Source: Candidatus Binataceae bacterium (lineage in GTDB: Bacteria > Desulfobacterota > Binatia > Binatales > Binataceae). From it: a DNA stretch of 64,000 bases. Both the position numbers and the translations under genes were made by a program. The stretch covers positions 1 through 64,000 of the forward strand of contig JADMIL010000008.1 in the NCBI GenBank assembly GCA_015478645.1, in the 5' to 3' direction. This document shows, piece after piece, positions 54,244 through 62,847 of the stretch; positions within the stretch are counted from its first letter, which is position 1, and the number at the start of each line of letters is the position of its first letter. The notes beneath the pieces were generated by a model that was not told the DNA's origin, ran no database searches, and was given only the letters and a program-made list of their open reading frames with translations.

Positions 54244-55509
54244 ATGGTGAACACGACCGTACTGGTGGTGGACGATGAGGAGCGGATTCGTTCTTCACTG
54301 CGCGGCATCCTGAGCGACGAGGGCTTTCGCGTGCTCGACACCGGCGACGCGCCGGGCGTGATGGAGCTTATCGCGCGCGAAAATCCCGAGGTCGTGCTGC
54401 TCGACGTCTGGATGCCCGACCTCGACGGGATCGAGCTGCTCCGCCGGATTAAGGCCGAGCAGCCCGCCACTCGCGTGATCATGATTTCGGGCCACGCCAA
54501 TATCCAGAATGCGGTCGCCGCGACGCGCCTGGGCGCCGAAGATTTCCTCGAGAAGCCGTTTTCGGTGGGCGGCCTGCTGGCCTCGATCGAGCGCGTGCTT
54601 GCCGGCGCAAGCGGCCGGCCGCGCGGTCTCGACGTGAGCGTCGACCCGGCCGTGCGCGACGCCGCGGGCCCGCGCTTGGCAAAAGCCCTCGCGCATCCGC
54701 AGCGCACCGTGCGCGAGTCGCTGGTGCTGGCGGGGCAGGGGCTGCATTCGGGCCTCAAGACCGGGGTGATCCTGCATCCGGCGCCGGCCGGCACGGGCAT
54801 CGTGTTTTCCTCGCTGGCGGCGCAGTCGGAGATCGCGGCGCGGATCGAGAACGTCTCGGAGACCGGCTACAACACCACGCTGAGCGGCGGCGGCCATTCG
54901 ATTCGCACGGTCGAGCATCTCATGTCGGCGCTGCACGGACTCGGCATCACTAATCTGATGGTCAAGACCGATGACGAAGTGCCGGCGCTCGATGGCTCCG
55001 CACTCGAGTTCTGCACGCAATTGCGCGCGGTCGGGATGCGCGATCAGCCGGCCGCGGCCGATCCGATCGCGGTCACCCGGCCGATCCGGATTGGCGCCGG
55101 CGACGAGTTCATCCGCATCGCGCCGGCCGACCGCCTGATCATCGACTACACGCTCGACTATCCTCATCCGATCGGTGTCCAGCACGTGCATTTCGAGTTG
55201 ACCTCGCCCGACGCCTACGTCGATGAAATCGCGCCGGCGCGGACCTTTGGCTTCGTGCGCGAATTCCGCAAGCTGGCCGAGATGGGCCTGGCGAGCGGTG
55301 GCCGCCTCGACAATCTGATCCTGGTCGACGACGAAAAAGTCGTGAACACCACGCTGCGCTTCCCCGACGAATTCGCCCGTCACAAGGTGCTCGATCTGAT
55401 CGGCGACCTGTACCTGCTCGGCCGGCCGATCGTGGGCCACGTGACCGCCTCGAAATCAGGCCATTCCGACAATCTCGCCCTGCTGCGCGCGATCGCCGCA
55501 CAAGGGTAA
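54244..55509 (+). CDS. lpxC: Response-regulator receiver domain fused to LpxC deacetylase
   Basis: A 421-residue fusion. Residues 5-122 are a receiver domain with the acidic pair D10/D11 (VVDDEE), phospho-acceptor D54 (LLDVWMP), S82 (MISGH) and K104 (EKPF). After a linker, residues 157-421 are LpxC (UDP-3-O-acyl-GlcNAc deacetylase, committed step of lipid A synthesis), with E224/H225 (RTVEHLMSAL), H380, K381, D384, D388 (HKVLDLIGDL) and H407 (SKSGHSDNL), that is, all zinc and catalytic residues. E. coli LpxC has 305 residues and no receiver. A GTG one codon on (54247) fits the AGGAG spacing better and may be the true start. Partner kinase is probably the upstream NtrY-like protein. Confidence 0.93.
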   Translation: MVNTTVLVVDDEERIRSSLRGILSDEGFRVLDTGDAPGVMELIARENPEVVLLDVWMPDLDGIELLRRIKAEQPATRVIMISGHANIQNAVAATRLGAEDFLEKPFSVGGLLASIERVLAGASGRPRGLDVSVDPAVRDAAGPRLAKALAHPQRTVRESLVLAGQGLHSGLKTGVILHPAPAGTGIVFSSLAAQSEIAARIENVSETGYNTTLSGGGHSIRTVEHLMSALHGLGITNLMVKTDDEVPALDGSALEFCTQLRAVGMRDQPAAADPIAVTRPIRIGAGDEFIRIAPADRLIIDYTLDYPHPIGVQHVHFELTSPDAYVDEIAPARTFGFVREFRKLAEMGLASGGRLDNLILVDDEKVVNTTLRFPDEFARHKVLDLIGDLYLLGRPIVGHVTASKSGHSDNLALLRAIAAQG

Positions 55510-55594
55510 CGCGGTCCGCGCGCCGCCGCCGCGGTTATCGATCGCGCCGCGCGCCGCCGCCGCTCGACGGCGGCCGTTCAATCAACTACACAAC

Positions 55595-56344
55595 ATGCGC
55601 ATGACGACCGCTGCCAAACCTCTTTCAGCGCCGCCCGCGGCGGCAGACTTCCAGATCACGCCGGTCCCGGGCCGCATCGCGATTTTGGCCAGCGGCGGCC
55701 TCGACAGCTCCGTGATGCTGGGTATCGTGGCGCGTGCCGGCCGCCAGGTCTTTCCGATCTATATTCGCGCCGGACTCAAATGGGAGCCCGACGAACTGGC
55801 GACGCTGCGGCGCTTCGTGCGCGCACTCAAGCTCAAGAATATCGCGCCGATCGCGGTGCTCAAGCTGCCGATGGGCGATCTGGCGGGCGACCATTGGAGC
55901 GTGACCGGGCGCAAGGTGCCGGGCTACCAGGCCGCCGTCACCTCGAATTATATCGTCGGACGTAATCTCACGCTGCTGACCAAGGCGGCGCTGTTTTGCG
56001 CGCGCAACCGGATTGGCGACCTCGCGATGGCGCCGCTCGAAAGCAATCCGTTTCCCGACGCGCGGCCGGAGTTTTTCCGCGCCTTCGCCCGCGCCGTCGA
56101 ACTCGGCGTCGGCCTCAAGCTCAAGGTGCGCACGCCGTTTGCCGGCCTGAGCAAGGGCGAGGTGGTGCGGCGCGGCGCGGCGATGCCGCTCGAGTTGACG
56201 GTCTCGTGCGCGCGGCCCAAAGGCAATCTTCATTGCGGCGCATGCACCAAATGTGCCGAGCGCGTCGCCGGATTTATTGAAGCGGGCGTCGCCGATCCGA
56301 CGCTCTACGCGCGCAAGCCGGCGCGTCCGAAAGCGATGCATTGA
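55595..56344 (+). CDS. 7-cyano-7-deazaguanine synthase-like (QueC family)
   Basis: A 249-residue PP-loop ATPase. The pyrophosphatase loop is AILASGGLDSSVMLGI, and the four zinc-binding cysteines are in VSCARPKGNLHCGACTKCAERV, as in QueC, which converts carboxydeazaguanine to preQ0. Length is close to the family (231 in E. coli), with an extra N-terminal 20 residues. The central part is not a close match to textbook QueC, so another ExsB/TtuA-like role is possible. No other queuosine genes are adjacent. Confidence 0.8.
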   Translation: MRMTTAAKPLSAPPAAADFQITPVPGRIAILASGGLDSSVMLGIVARAGRQVFPIYIRAGLKWEPDELATLRRFVRALKLKNIAPIAVLKLPMGDLAGDHWSVTGRKVPGYQAAVTSNYIVGRNLTLLTKAALFCARNRIGDLAMAPLESNPFPDARPEFFRAFARAVELGVGLKLKVRTPFAGLSKGEVVRRGAAMPLELTVSCARPKGNLHCGACTKCAERVAGFIEAGVADPTLYARKPARPKAMH

Positions 56345-56412
56345 CGGCGCGCCGGCGGCGCGATCGCTCATCACCGCGCCGCATATTCTCGCGCGGCGTG
56401 ATCTTGCGAAGG

Positions 56413-57189
56413 TTAATCTTGCCCGGCTTGACGGGGAATCGCCGCGCGCTCGAAAGGCGCGGTGCAGGGCGGACCGGCGGCGTAGAAATGCTCGACCGTA
56501 TGGCTTTCTCGGCCCATGAAGATCAGGCTCGACGATCGCGTGCCGTAGCTGCCCAGATGCATGCAGAGCGCGTTGGGCCGGCCACTGCGCGGGTCGAGTT
56601 GCGTCGAATGGTCGGCGAGCAGTCGGCCCAACTCGCCGCGCAGCGCGACCGGGTCACGGGCAAAATCCTCGCGCTCGCCAAGTTCCGCAAAGCGCCCGTA
56701 GGCGCGGCTGATGCGCGGACATTCAAAATCATTGACGTCGGCGTTGGTCAGCAGATGCAACCCCGGGGTCAGCTTCACGATCTCGATCTCGCCGCCGCGA
56801 TTGTAGGTGACGTAGGCGCCGTCGCGCCCCGCAAGCAGCAGGTTGAAGGCGTTGTACGCCGCGCCCTGCTGACTCGCGACGAACTCCGCCGCCGGCGCCG
56901 CCTCGGCATAGCCGAGCACGTCGAGGCAGAGCAGCCCGCGCGAGCGCAGATTCGGATTGGCCGGGCCGTAATCGGCCGTGCGCCGATTGAGTAGTCCGGC
57001 CACCATCCCGTGCTGGTTGAGGCCGAGCCAGGTGCCGCTCGCGCGCAGATCCTTGCCGCCCACGATATGCGGATGATCGCCAAGCGTGGTCGGCGCGAGC
57101 GCCGGCCGCTCGAGATATTCGTCGCGATTGGCCGCCACCACGATCGGATAGGCGGGGAACACGCGGTAGTAGATAGCGAGCGTGCACAT
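56413..57189 (-). CDS. NRDE (TANGO2-like) family protein
   Basis: A 258-residue protein beginning MCTLAIYYRVFPAYPIVVAANRDEYLERPA, which has the N-terminal cysteine and the defining N-R-D-E motif of the TANGO2/DUF833 family. LLNRRTADYG and VTYNRGGEIEIVKLTPGLHLLTN are further family blocks. Members have been linked to heme trafficking and membrane lipid homeostasis, and bacterial function is not settled. It is divergent from the FAD oxidoreductase gene, with 75 bases between. Confidence 0.9.
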   Translation of the reverse strand: MCTLAIYYRVFPAYPIVVAANRDEYLERPALAPTTLGDHPHIVGGKDLRASGTWLGLNQHGMVAGLLNRRTADYGPANPNLRSRGLLCLDVLGYAEAAPAAEFVASQQGAAYNAFNLLLAGRDGAYVTYNRGGEIEIVKLTPGLHLLTNADVNDFECPRISRAYGRFAELGEREDFARDPVALRGELGRLLADHSTQLDPRSGRPNALCMHLGSYGTRSSSLIFMGRESHTVEHFYAAGPPCTAPFERAAIPRQAGQD

Positions 57190-57252
57190 GGCGATCCAAA
57201 GCTGGCAAATCCGGGGCGGTCAGCACAAGGGGTTTGCGATCGGGCGATTTGC

Positions 57253-57258
57253 TAGAAT
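57253..57258 (+). promoter_or_regulatory. Candidate -10 box just upstream of the FAD oxidoreductase gene
   Basis: TAGAAT ends six bases before the ATG at 57265, with no Shine-Dalgarno sequence in between. It would place the transcript start at or next to the start codon. No good -35 is visible. Confidence 0.35.
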
Positions 57259-57264
57259 CGCCGC

Positions 57265-58491
57265 ATGGCCGCGATCGATCCCCGCGAACGCTTCGACGCC
57301 GTGATGATTGGCGGCGGGATTATCGGCAGCGCGGTCGCGATGGGCCTGGCGGAGCGCGGCCTGCGCGTCGCGATCGCCGACGTCGACCTGAGCGGCCGCC
57401 TGAGCTCGAGCGAAAAGAACGCCGGCGGCGTTCGCGCGACCTGGTGGCAGCCGGTCAACGTCGCGCTGTGCCGCGCGTCGATCGCCTATTACGAAAGCAT
57501 CCGCGATGAAGTCGGCTTTCGCCAAAAAGGCTACCTGTGGCTCTACGACGAGGCGACCTGGCCGCAAGCCTGCGCCCATCTCGAGATGCAGCGTTCGTTC
57601 GGCCATCGCATCGCGACGCTCACCCCGGCCGAGGTCGCGCGGCGCGTGCCCGAAATCGATCGGCTCGACGCGATCGCCGGGGCTACCTTTTCGCCGGCCG
57701 ACGGCCTGATCAACCCCAACCTGCTCAAGGAACACTATCGCGCGCGCGCCCGCGCCGCCGGCGCACAATTTCTTGATCGCACGCTCGTCCACGCGGCGAT
57801 CGTCGACGCCGGCGAGGTGCGCCTGCAATGCTGGCAGGCGGCCGCGCCGCTCTCCGACGCCGGCCTGACCCGCCTGATGACCGAGGACGGACCCGGCGCG
57901 GCCGAGCCCGGACGCCTGTTCGAACTGCGCGCGAGCGCGGTCGCGATCACCACCGGCGCCTGGTCGGACAACGCGCAGCGCATTTTCGGCCTGCGCAACT
58001 ACAGCGAGGCGATCCGCCGCCAGATCTGCCTCGCCGACAATCGCGCCGCCAGCTTCGCCGCCTATGGCATGATCGTCGACACCTCGGGGGTCTATTTTCA
58101 TAACGAGGGCGTGCATATTCTCGCCGGCTACTCGCCGCCCGATACACCGCCCGGCCATCATTTCACCTACGATGGCGAAGCCTTTTTTATCGACCAGGTA
58201 TGGCCCCGGATGTACGCGCGGATGAGCTGCTGCGAGCGGATGCGCCACGTCACCGGATGGGCCGGGCTGTACGAGGTCAGTCCCGATCGCAGCGCGATTA
58301 TCGGTCGCGCCGCGCCGCGGATCTTCGAGGCGCATTCGTTCAGCGGGCGCGGCGTGATGCAGTCCTATGGCGCGGGGCAGGCGTTGGCCAATCTGATCGC
58401 GCGCGGCGAATGGGGCGCATTTGACGCCGCCGCGCTCACCCGCGAGCGTTTTGCGGACAATCGGCTGGTCTTTGAGGAATTGCACATTTGA
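57265..58491 (+). CDS. FAD-dependent oxidoreductase (DAO family)
   Basis: A 408-residue flavoprotein of the D-amino-acid/glycine/sarcosine oxidase-like (DAO) family. The FAD-binding Rossmann start is DAVMIGGGIIGSAVAMGLAERGLRVAIAD. The substrate/covalent-flavin region includes AGLYEVSPDRSAIIGRAAPRIFEAHSFSGRGVMQSYGAGQALANLIARG. No signal peptide, so it acts in the cytoplasm on a small amine or hydroxyacid. The start ATG lacks a ribosome-binding site. Confidence 0.9.
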   Translation: MAAIDPRERFDAVMIGGGIIGSAVAMGLAERGLRVAIADVDLSGRLSSSEKNAGGVRATWWQPVNVALCRASIAYYESIRDEVGFRQKGYLWLYDEATWPQACAHLEMQRSFGHRIATLTPAEVARRVPEIDRLDAIAGATFSPADGLINPNLLKEHYRARARAAGAQFLDRTLVHAAIVDAGEVRLQCWQAAAPLSDAGLTRLMTEDGPGAAEPGRLFELRASAVAITTGAWSDNAQRIFGLRNYSEAIRRQICLADNRAASFAAYGMIVDTSGVYFHNEGVHILAGYSPPDTPPGHHFTYDGEAFFIDQVWPRMYARMSCCERMRHVTGWAGLYEVSPDRSAIIGRAAPRIFEAHSFSGRGVMQSYGAGQALANLIARGEWGAFDAAALTRERFADNRLVFEELHI

Positions 58492-58615
58492 GCCGGGTCG
58501 GCGACGAGCCGTGTTAGCGTGGCCTGCGGCGCGGGTTTCCCCCCGTGATTTGAAATGATATTGAACAGGGATTGCGCGGCACGGACCGGCCAGCCGCAGC
58601 CATCGAGGAGGATGA

Positions 58616-59599
58616 ATGTTTTCATCGATTGAAGACGTTATCGAGCGTTTCGGCAAAAATAATTACATTGCCAGCCGCCGTATCGCGACCGTGGTTTATC
58701 TCGCCGCCGCCATGCAGAAACCGATCCTCGTCGAAGGGCCCGCCGGCGTCGGCAAGACCGATCTCGGCAAGGTTCTGGCGATCACGCTCGGCGAAGATAT
58801 GATCCGCCTGCAGTGCTACGAGGGACTCGACGAGGGCAAGGCGCTCTACGAATGGGAGTACGCCAAGCAACTCCTCTACACGCAGATTCTCAAGGACAAG
58901 ATTAGCGAGGTGCTCACCGGCACCGACAGCCTGGCCCAGGCGGTCGATCGTATCGCCAGCCAGGACGAGGTCTTCTTCTCGGAGCGCTTTGTGGTGCCGC
59001 GCCCGCTGATGAAGGCGATCACGTCGGAGAAGCAGGTGGTTTTGCTGATCGACGAAATCGACAAGGCCGACGCCGAATTCGAAGCCTTCCTGCTCGAGTT
59101 GCTGTCGGATTTTCAGGTCACCGTGCCGGAAATCGGCACCTTCAAGGCCAAGAAAATTCCGCTCGTCATCCTGACCTCGAATAACGCGCGCGAGATGTCC
59201 GACGCACTCAAGCGCCGCTGCCTCCATCTGTATATCGACTTTCCCAATCGCGAACAGGAACTCGCGATCGTCCGCCTCAAGGTGCCCGAGGCCGCCGAGA
59301 AACTCGCCGAGGAGGTCGTCGCGGTCGTCCAGGCGCTGCGCAAGCTCGACCTGAAGAAGACTCCCGGTATCAGCGAGACCCTCGATTGGGTCAAGGCGCT
59401 GACCCTGCTCAACGTCCAGAATCTCGACGACGCGCTGGTCGACGAAACCCTCGACACCATCGTCAAATACGAGGGCGACGTGCGCAAGGCGCAGGAAGAG
59501 CTCAAGGAATATCTGCGCAAGGTGCGCACGCGCCGCGGCGGCACCGAGACCCCCGCCACCACCGACGCGGGCAAGAGCGACAAGGACATGCTTAACTAG
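58616..59599 (+). CDS. MoxR-family AAA+ ATPase
   Basis: A 327-residue AAA+ chaperone. Walker A is EGPAGVGKTDLGK, Walker B LLIDEIDKADAEFEAFLLELL, sensor 1 LTSNNAR, and the arginine region RRCLHLYIDF. It is of the CoxD type that pairs with a VWA protein, here encoded 56 bases downstream. Such pairs insert metal cofactors or remodel enzyme complexes, but no client enzyme is adjacent. GAGGAGG precedes the ATG. Confidence 0.93.
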   Translation: MFSSIEDVIERFGKNNYIASRRIATVVYLAAAMQKPILVEGPAGVGKTDLGKVLAITLGEDMIRLQCYEGLDEGKALYEWEYAKQLLYTQILKDKISEVLTGTDSLAQAVDRIASQDEVFFSERFVVPRPLMKAITSEKQVVLLIDEIDKADAEFEAFLLELLSDFQVTVPEIGTFKAKKIPLVILTSNNAREMSDALKRRCLHLYIDFPNREQELAIVRLKVPEAAEKLAEEVVAVVQALRKLDLKKTPGISETLDWVKALTLLNVQNLDDALVDETLDTIVKYEGDVRKAQEELKEYLRKVRTRRGGTETPATTDAGKSDKDMLN

Positions 59600-59655
59600 C
59601 TGGGGCGCAAGCCGTATCGCGCGCCCGCGGGCGGCATCGCAGGGCAGGGTTAACG

Positions 59656-61068
59656 ATGGAAGAAAAGCTGGTCGAATTTGCCAATCTGCTGAGGCAGAAC
59701 GGCGTGCGCGTCTCGCTCGCCGAGACGCTCGACGCGGTCAGCGCGTCCGAGGTCACCGGCCTCGGCGAGCGCGACGCCTTTCGCGCCGCGCTGCGCGCCA
59801 CCATGATCAAGCGGGCCAGCGAGCTGCCGGTCTTCGAGGAGCTCTTCGACGTCTACTTCTCGGGCCTCGGCGAGATCATCAAGGGCGCCAGCAAGGAAGT
59901 GCAGGACGCGCTCTCGATGTCCGACCAGGACTTCCAGCAGTTCCTCGACGACGTCGACAAGATGCTCAAGGAGCACGGCCAGGAATTATCCGATCTCGCC
60001 AAGCAGCTCCTGCAGAACAACAACGGCCAGCTTGAAAAGATGATGCGTGAGGCGGCGCGCGCCGTGCGCATGCAGGGTATCCAGCGCACGATCGAGGAGA
60101 ATTACTTCGCCCGCGCCCTGGCCCGCGCGCTCGGCCTCGACAAGATCGAAGCCGAGATCAAGGAGCTGCGCGATCAGTTGCAGAAGCTCGACATGGGCTC
60201 CGAGCTGCGCGCCAAGATGGAGGAATATCTCGACCGCCGGCTCAAGATGCTCGAGGACATCATCCGCAAGTACGTCCGCCAGGAGCGCGAGAAACGCGAT
60301 ATGAAATCGCGCGAAGAGCAGCGGATGAACCAGCTCGCCGACAAGAGCTTCTACTACCTCAGCGACGAGGAGCTCGAGAAGATGCGCGAGGCGGTCACGC
60401 GCCTGGCCCAGCGCCTCAAGAATATCATCACCGTGCGCCGCAAGCGGATGAAAAAGGGCCGCTTCGACGTCAAGCGCACGATGCGCGCGAACCTCGCCAA
60501 CGGCGGCGTGCCGTTCAAGCTCAAGTTCGAAAAGCGCAAGCGCGAAAAGCCGCAGATTCTCGTGATGTGCGACGTCTCGGACTCGGTCCGCAACGCCTCG
60601 CGCTTTATGCTCCAGTTCGTCTACTCGCTCCAGGATCTCTACTCGCGCGTGCGCAGCTTCGTCTTCGTCGCCGACGTGGGCGAGGTCACCGAGAGCTTCC
60701 GCACCAACGATGTCAAGGAGGCGCTCGACGTCGCGCTCAAGGGCGATGTGATCAACGTCTATGCGCATTCGGATTTCGGCCGATCGTTCCGCAACTTCGT
60801 CACTGACCATATCGGCGCGGTCAACAAGCGCACCACCGTGCTTATCCTGGGCGACGCGCGCAACAATTATAATTTGCCGCATGACTGGTGCTTGCGCGAG
60901 ATTCGTCAGCGCGCCAAGCGCATAATCTGGCTAAACCCGGAAAGCCGTAACACGTGGGGATTCGGCGACAGCGAAATGGAGCGGTACGCAGTTCACTGCG
61001 ACCTGGTGGAGGAATGCCGCAATCTGGGCCAGCTCTACCGGGTCATCGATCAGCTGGTGCCGCGCTAA
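59656..61068 (+). CDS. VWA domain-containing protein (CoxE-like)
   Basis: A 470-residue protein. Its N-terminal half is helical and charged (EEELEKMREAVTRLAQRLKNI and similar). The C-terminal VWA domain starts KPQILVMCDVSDSVRNASRFMLQFVYSL, with the metal-binding D-x-S-x-S motif, followed by a second metal residue region NVYAHSDFGRSFRNF. It is the usual partner of the MoxR ATPase gene just upstream. Function depends on an unknown client; CoxE matures CO dehydrogenase in other bacteria, but no cox genes are here. Confidence 0.92.
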   Translation: MEEKLVEFANLLRQNGVRVSLAETLDAVSASEVTGLGERDAFRAALRATMIKRASELPVFEELFDVYFSGLGEIIKGASKEVQDALSMSDQDFQQFLDDVDKMLKEHGQELSDLAKQLLQNNNGQLEKMMREAARAVRMQGIQRTIEENYFARALARALGLDKIEAEIKELRDQLQKLDMGSELRAKMEEYLDRRLKMLEDIIRKYVRQEREKRDMKSREEQRMNQLADKSFYYLSDEELEKMREAVTRLAQRLKNIITVRRKRMKKGRFDVKRTMRANLANGGVPFKLKFEKRKREKPQILVMCDVSDSVRNASRFMLQFVYSLQDLYSRVRSFVFVADVGEVTESFRTNDVKEALDVALKGDVINVYAHSDFGRSFRNFVTDHIGAVNKRTTVLILGDARNNYNLPHDWCLREIRQRAKRIIWLNPESRNTWGFGDSEMERYAVHCDLVEECRNLGQLYRVIDQLVPR

Positions 61069-61214
61069 GCTGCGTCCGCGATCGGCTGTCGAATTGCGTT
61101 ACGACGATCGTCAGGTTGACGATCGCACCGCTTTGGTCCAAAATCAGTAAACGCGCTAGCGGGGGTAGCTATAGGCGCCGCAAAGTCGGATTGGCCGCGC
61201 CGAGAAGACCTTTT

Positions 61215-61757
61215 ATGACCGGTCCCAAGGAAGATTTCATCCTCATGATGGTGGGTGGCCTGACGCTCGATCCGACCACTAAAATGCCGATCGTGGTGCT
61301 CAAGGATCCTGATAACAAGCTCAATCTGCCCATCTGGATCGGCCAGCTTGAAGCCGCCTCGATGGCCACCGAGCTCGAAGGCATCAAGCCCCAGCGTCCG
61401 ACCACCCACGACCTCATCCGCAACCTGCTCGGCGAGTTGGGCGCGACGGTCGAGGCGGTCGAGATCACCGAGCTGCGCGAGAACACCTACTTCGCCCGTA
61501 TCGAACTCAAGACCCGCGACGGCGGGGCGCTCCAGATCGATTCCCGGCCCTCCGACGCGATCTCGGTCGCGCTGCGCACCAAGTCGCCGATCTACGTCGC
61601 CAAGGCCGTCCTTGAGGTCTCGAGCGAGCTCCACGAAGCGGCCGGCGACCCGGGCGGCGCGGCCAACACCGATCAGAACCTGGCCAGCGTCTCGCGCGAC
61701 AAATGGTCCGAGATTCTCGAAAAAATGTCGCCCGAGGACTTCAAATACAAGATGTGA
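61215..61757 (+). CDS. DUF151 / bifunctional nuclease domain protein
   Basis: A 180-residue protein. The core reads MPIVVLKDPDNKLNLPIWIGQLEAASMATELEGIKPQRPTTHDLIRNLLGELG, then TYFARIELKTRDGGALQIDSRPSDAISVALRTKSPIYV, the full BFN domain. Members have been reported to have nuclease activity in a few organisms; their general role is unclear. The ATG at 61215 is the family start, and the frame is open upstream without homology. Confidence 0.93.
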   Translation: MTGPKEDFILMMVGGLTLDPTTKMPIVVLKDPDNKLNLPIWIGQLEAASMATELEGIKPQRPTTHDLIRNLLGELGATVEAVEITELRENTYFARIELKTRDGGALQIDSRPSDAISVALRTKSPIYVAKAVLEVSSELHEAAGDPGGAANTDQNLASVSRDKWSEILEKMSPEDFKYKM

Positions 61758-61849
61758 GCGCCCGCGCGCTCCGTGCGAACTTTCCGGCCGTCCGCCGCGG
61801 GCGCGCAGGGCAGGGCGCTTAACCTCCCGGCTTCGCTGAATTTCCCTTC

Positions 61850-62650
61850 ATGGCGACATCACACTACCGGCTCGATCCCAAAGAGCTCAGGCAGCCCGAC
61901 GAGTTCGTCACTCTCGCCGATCGCACCTGGGAATATGTCAATAACCATCTCGGCCGCGTGATCGTCGTCGCGGTCGCGCTGATCGCGATCGCCAGCGTGG
62001 CCTTTGGCGTCGGCTTCTACTACCAGCATCGCGAACGCGTCGAGTCCGCCAGCTTCTACGCCGCGCTCACCGCGCTCGATCAGAAAAAGTACAACGACGC
62101 CGCGGCCGGCTTCAGCGCGCTCAGCCAGACCGGCGCGGGCCGCCTCGCACAACTCGCCCAGCTCTATCTCGCCACCGCCTATCTCGACGCTAACCAGCCG
62201 GCCAAGGCACGCGACGCGCTCGCCGCCTATCTCGCCGCGGGCAGCCAGCCATTGTTCAAAGAGATGGCCCTGATGCAACTCGGCGTGGTCAACGAGAACC
62301 TCGGCGATTTCAAGGCCGCGCATCAGGCCTACAGCGACGCCGCCGCGCTCAACGGCCCGGAAAGCCATACCGCGCAGATCGAAGCCGCGCGCACGCTCGC
62401 CCGCCTGGGCGATACGGCCGGCGCGATCGCCGCCTACCGCCAGTTCCTCGCCGCCAATCCATTTTCCGAAGAGCGCACCGACGTGATCGAGGCGCTGGCC
62501 CAACTCGGCGCGGCGCCCGCCGCCACCACTCCCGGCACCAGCGCGCCAGGCCCTGCGAAACTGCCCGCGGGTGTCGCGATTCCGCCCGCCGCGGCAGGCA
62601 ATCCCGCGACAGCCGCGGCGTCTGCGTCACAAGCCTCGCCGACCAGGTAG
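61850..62650 (+). CDS. TPR-repeat membrane protein (YfgM-like)
   Basis: A 266-residue protein with one membrane helix (VIVVAVALIAIASVAFGVGFYY, about residues 42-63), a periplasmic tetratricopeptide domain (AAGFSALSQTGAGRLAQLAQLYLATAYLDANQPAKARDAL and later copies) and a Pro/Ala-rich tail. This matches YfgM/TPR_21 proteins, which assist envelope protein folding near the Sec and BAM machineries. It begins 92 bases after the DUF151 gene. Confidence 0.85.
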   Translation: MATSHYRLDPKELRQPDEFVTLADRTWEYVNNHLGRVIVVAVALIAIASVAFGVGFYYQHRERVESASFYAALTALDQKKYNDAAAGFSALSQTGAGRLAQLAQLYLATAYLDANQPAKARDALAAYLAAGSQPLFKEMALMQLGVVNENLGDFKAAHQAYSDAAALNGPESHTAQIEAARTLARLGDTAGAIAAYRQFLAANPFSEERTDVIEALAQLGAAPAATTPGTSAPGPAKLPAGVAIPPAAAGNPATAAASASQASPTR

Positions 62651-62726
62651 GCGTTAGCCGGGCAGCGTGGCGTACGCGCCCGTCCGGACGCCGCCCGAGG
62701 GCCTCACGATCGCCGCACGCGCCCTA

Positions 62727-62836
62727 AGGAACCGCTGCACAAGGCTCTGCTGTCACCCTGAGCGCAGCGCATGGGTCCCCGATCCGGGATTCTTCGCTGC
62801 GCTCAGAATGACAACCTAACTTGTGCAGAGCTTCCC
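62727..62836 (-). repeat. MITE-like palindromic repeat, copy E
   Basis: A full 110-bp copy in reverse orientation, flanked by TA on both sides (62725-62726 and 62837-62838). The ends are AGGAACCGCTGCACAAG and TTGTGCAGAGCTTCCC; the core is CCCCGATCCGGGATTC. It separates the convergent TPR and DsbA-like genes. Confidence 0.9.
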
Positions 62837-62847
62837 TAAGCGCCGCC

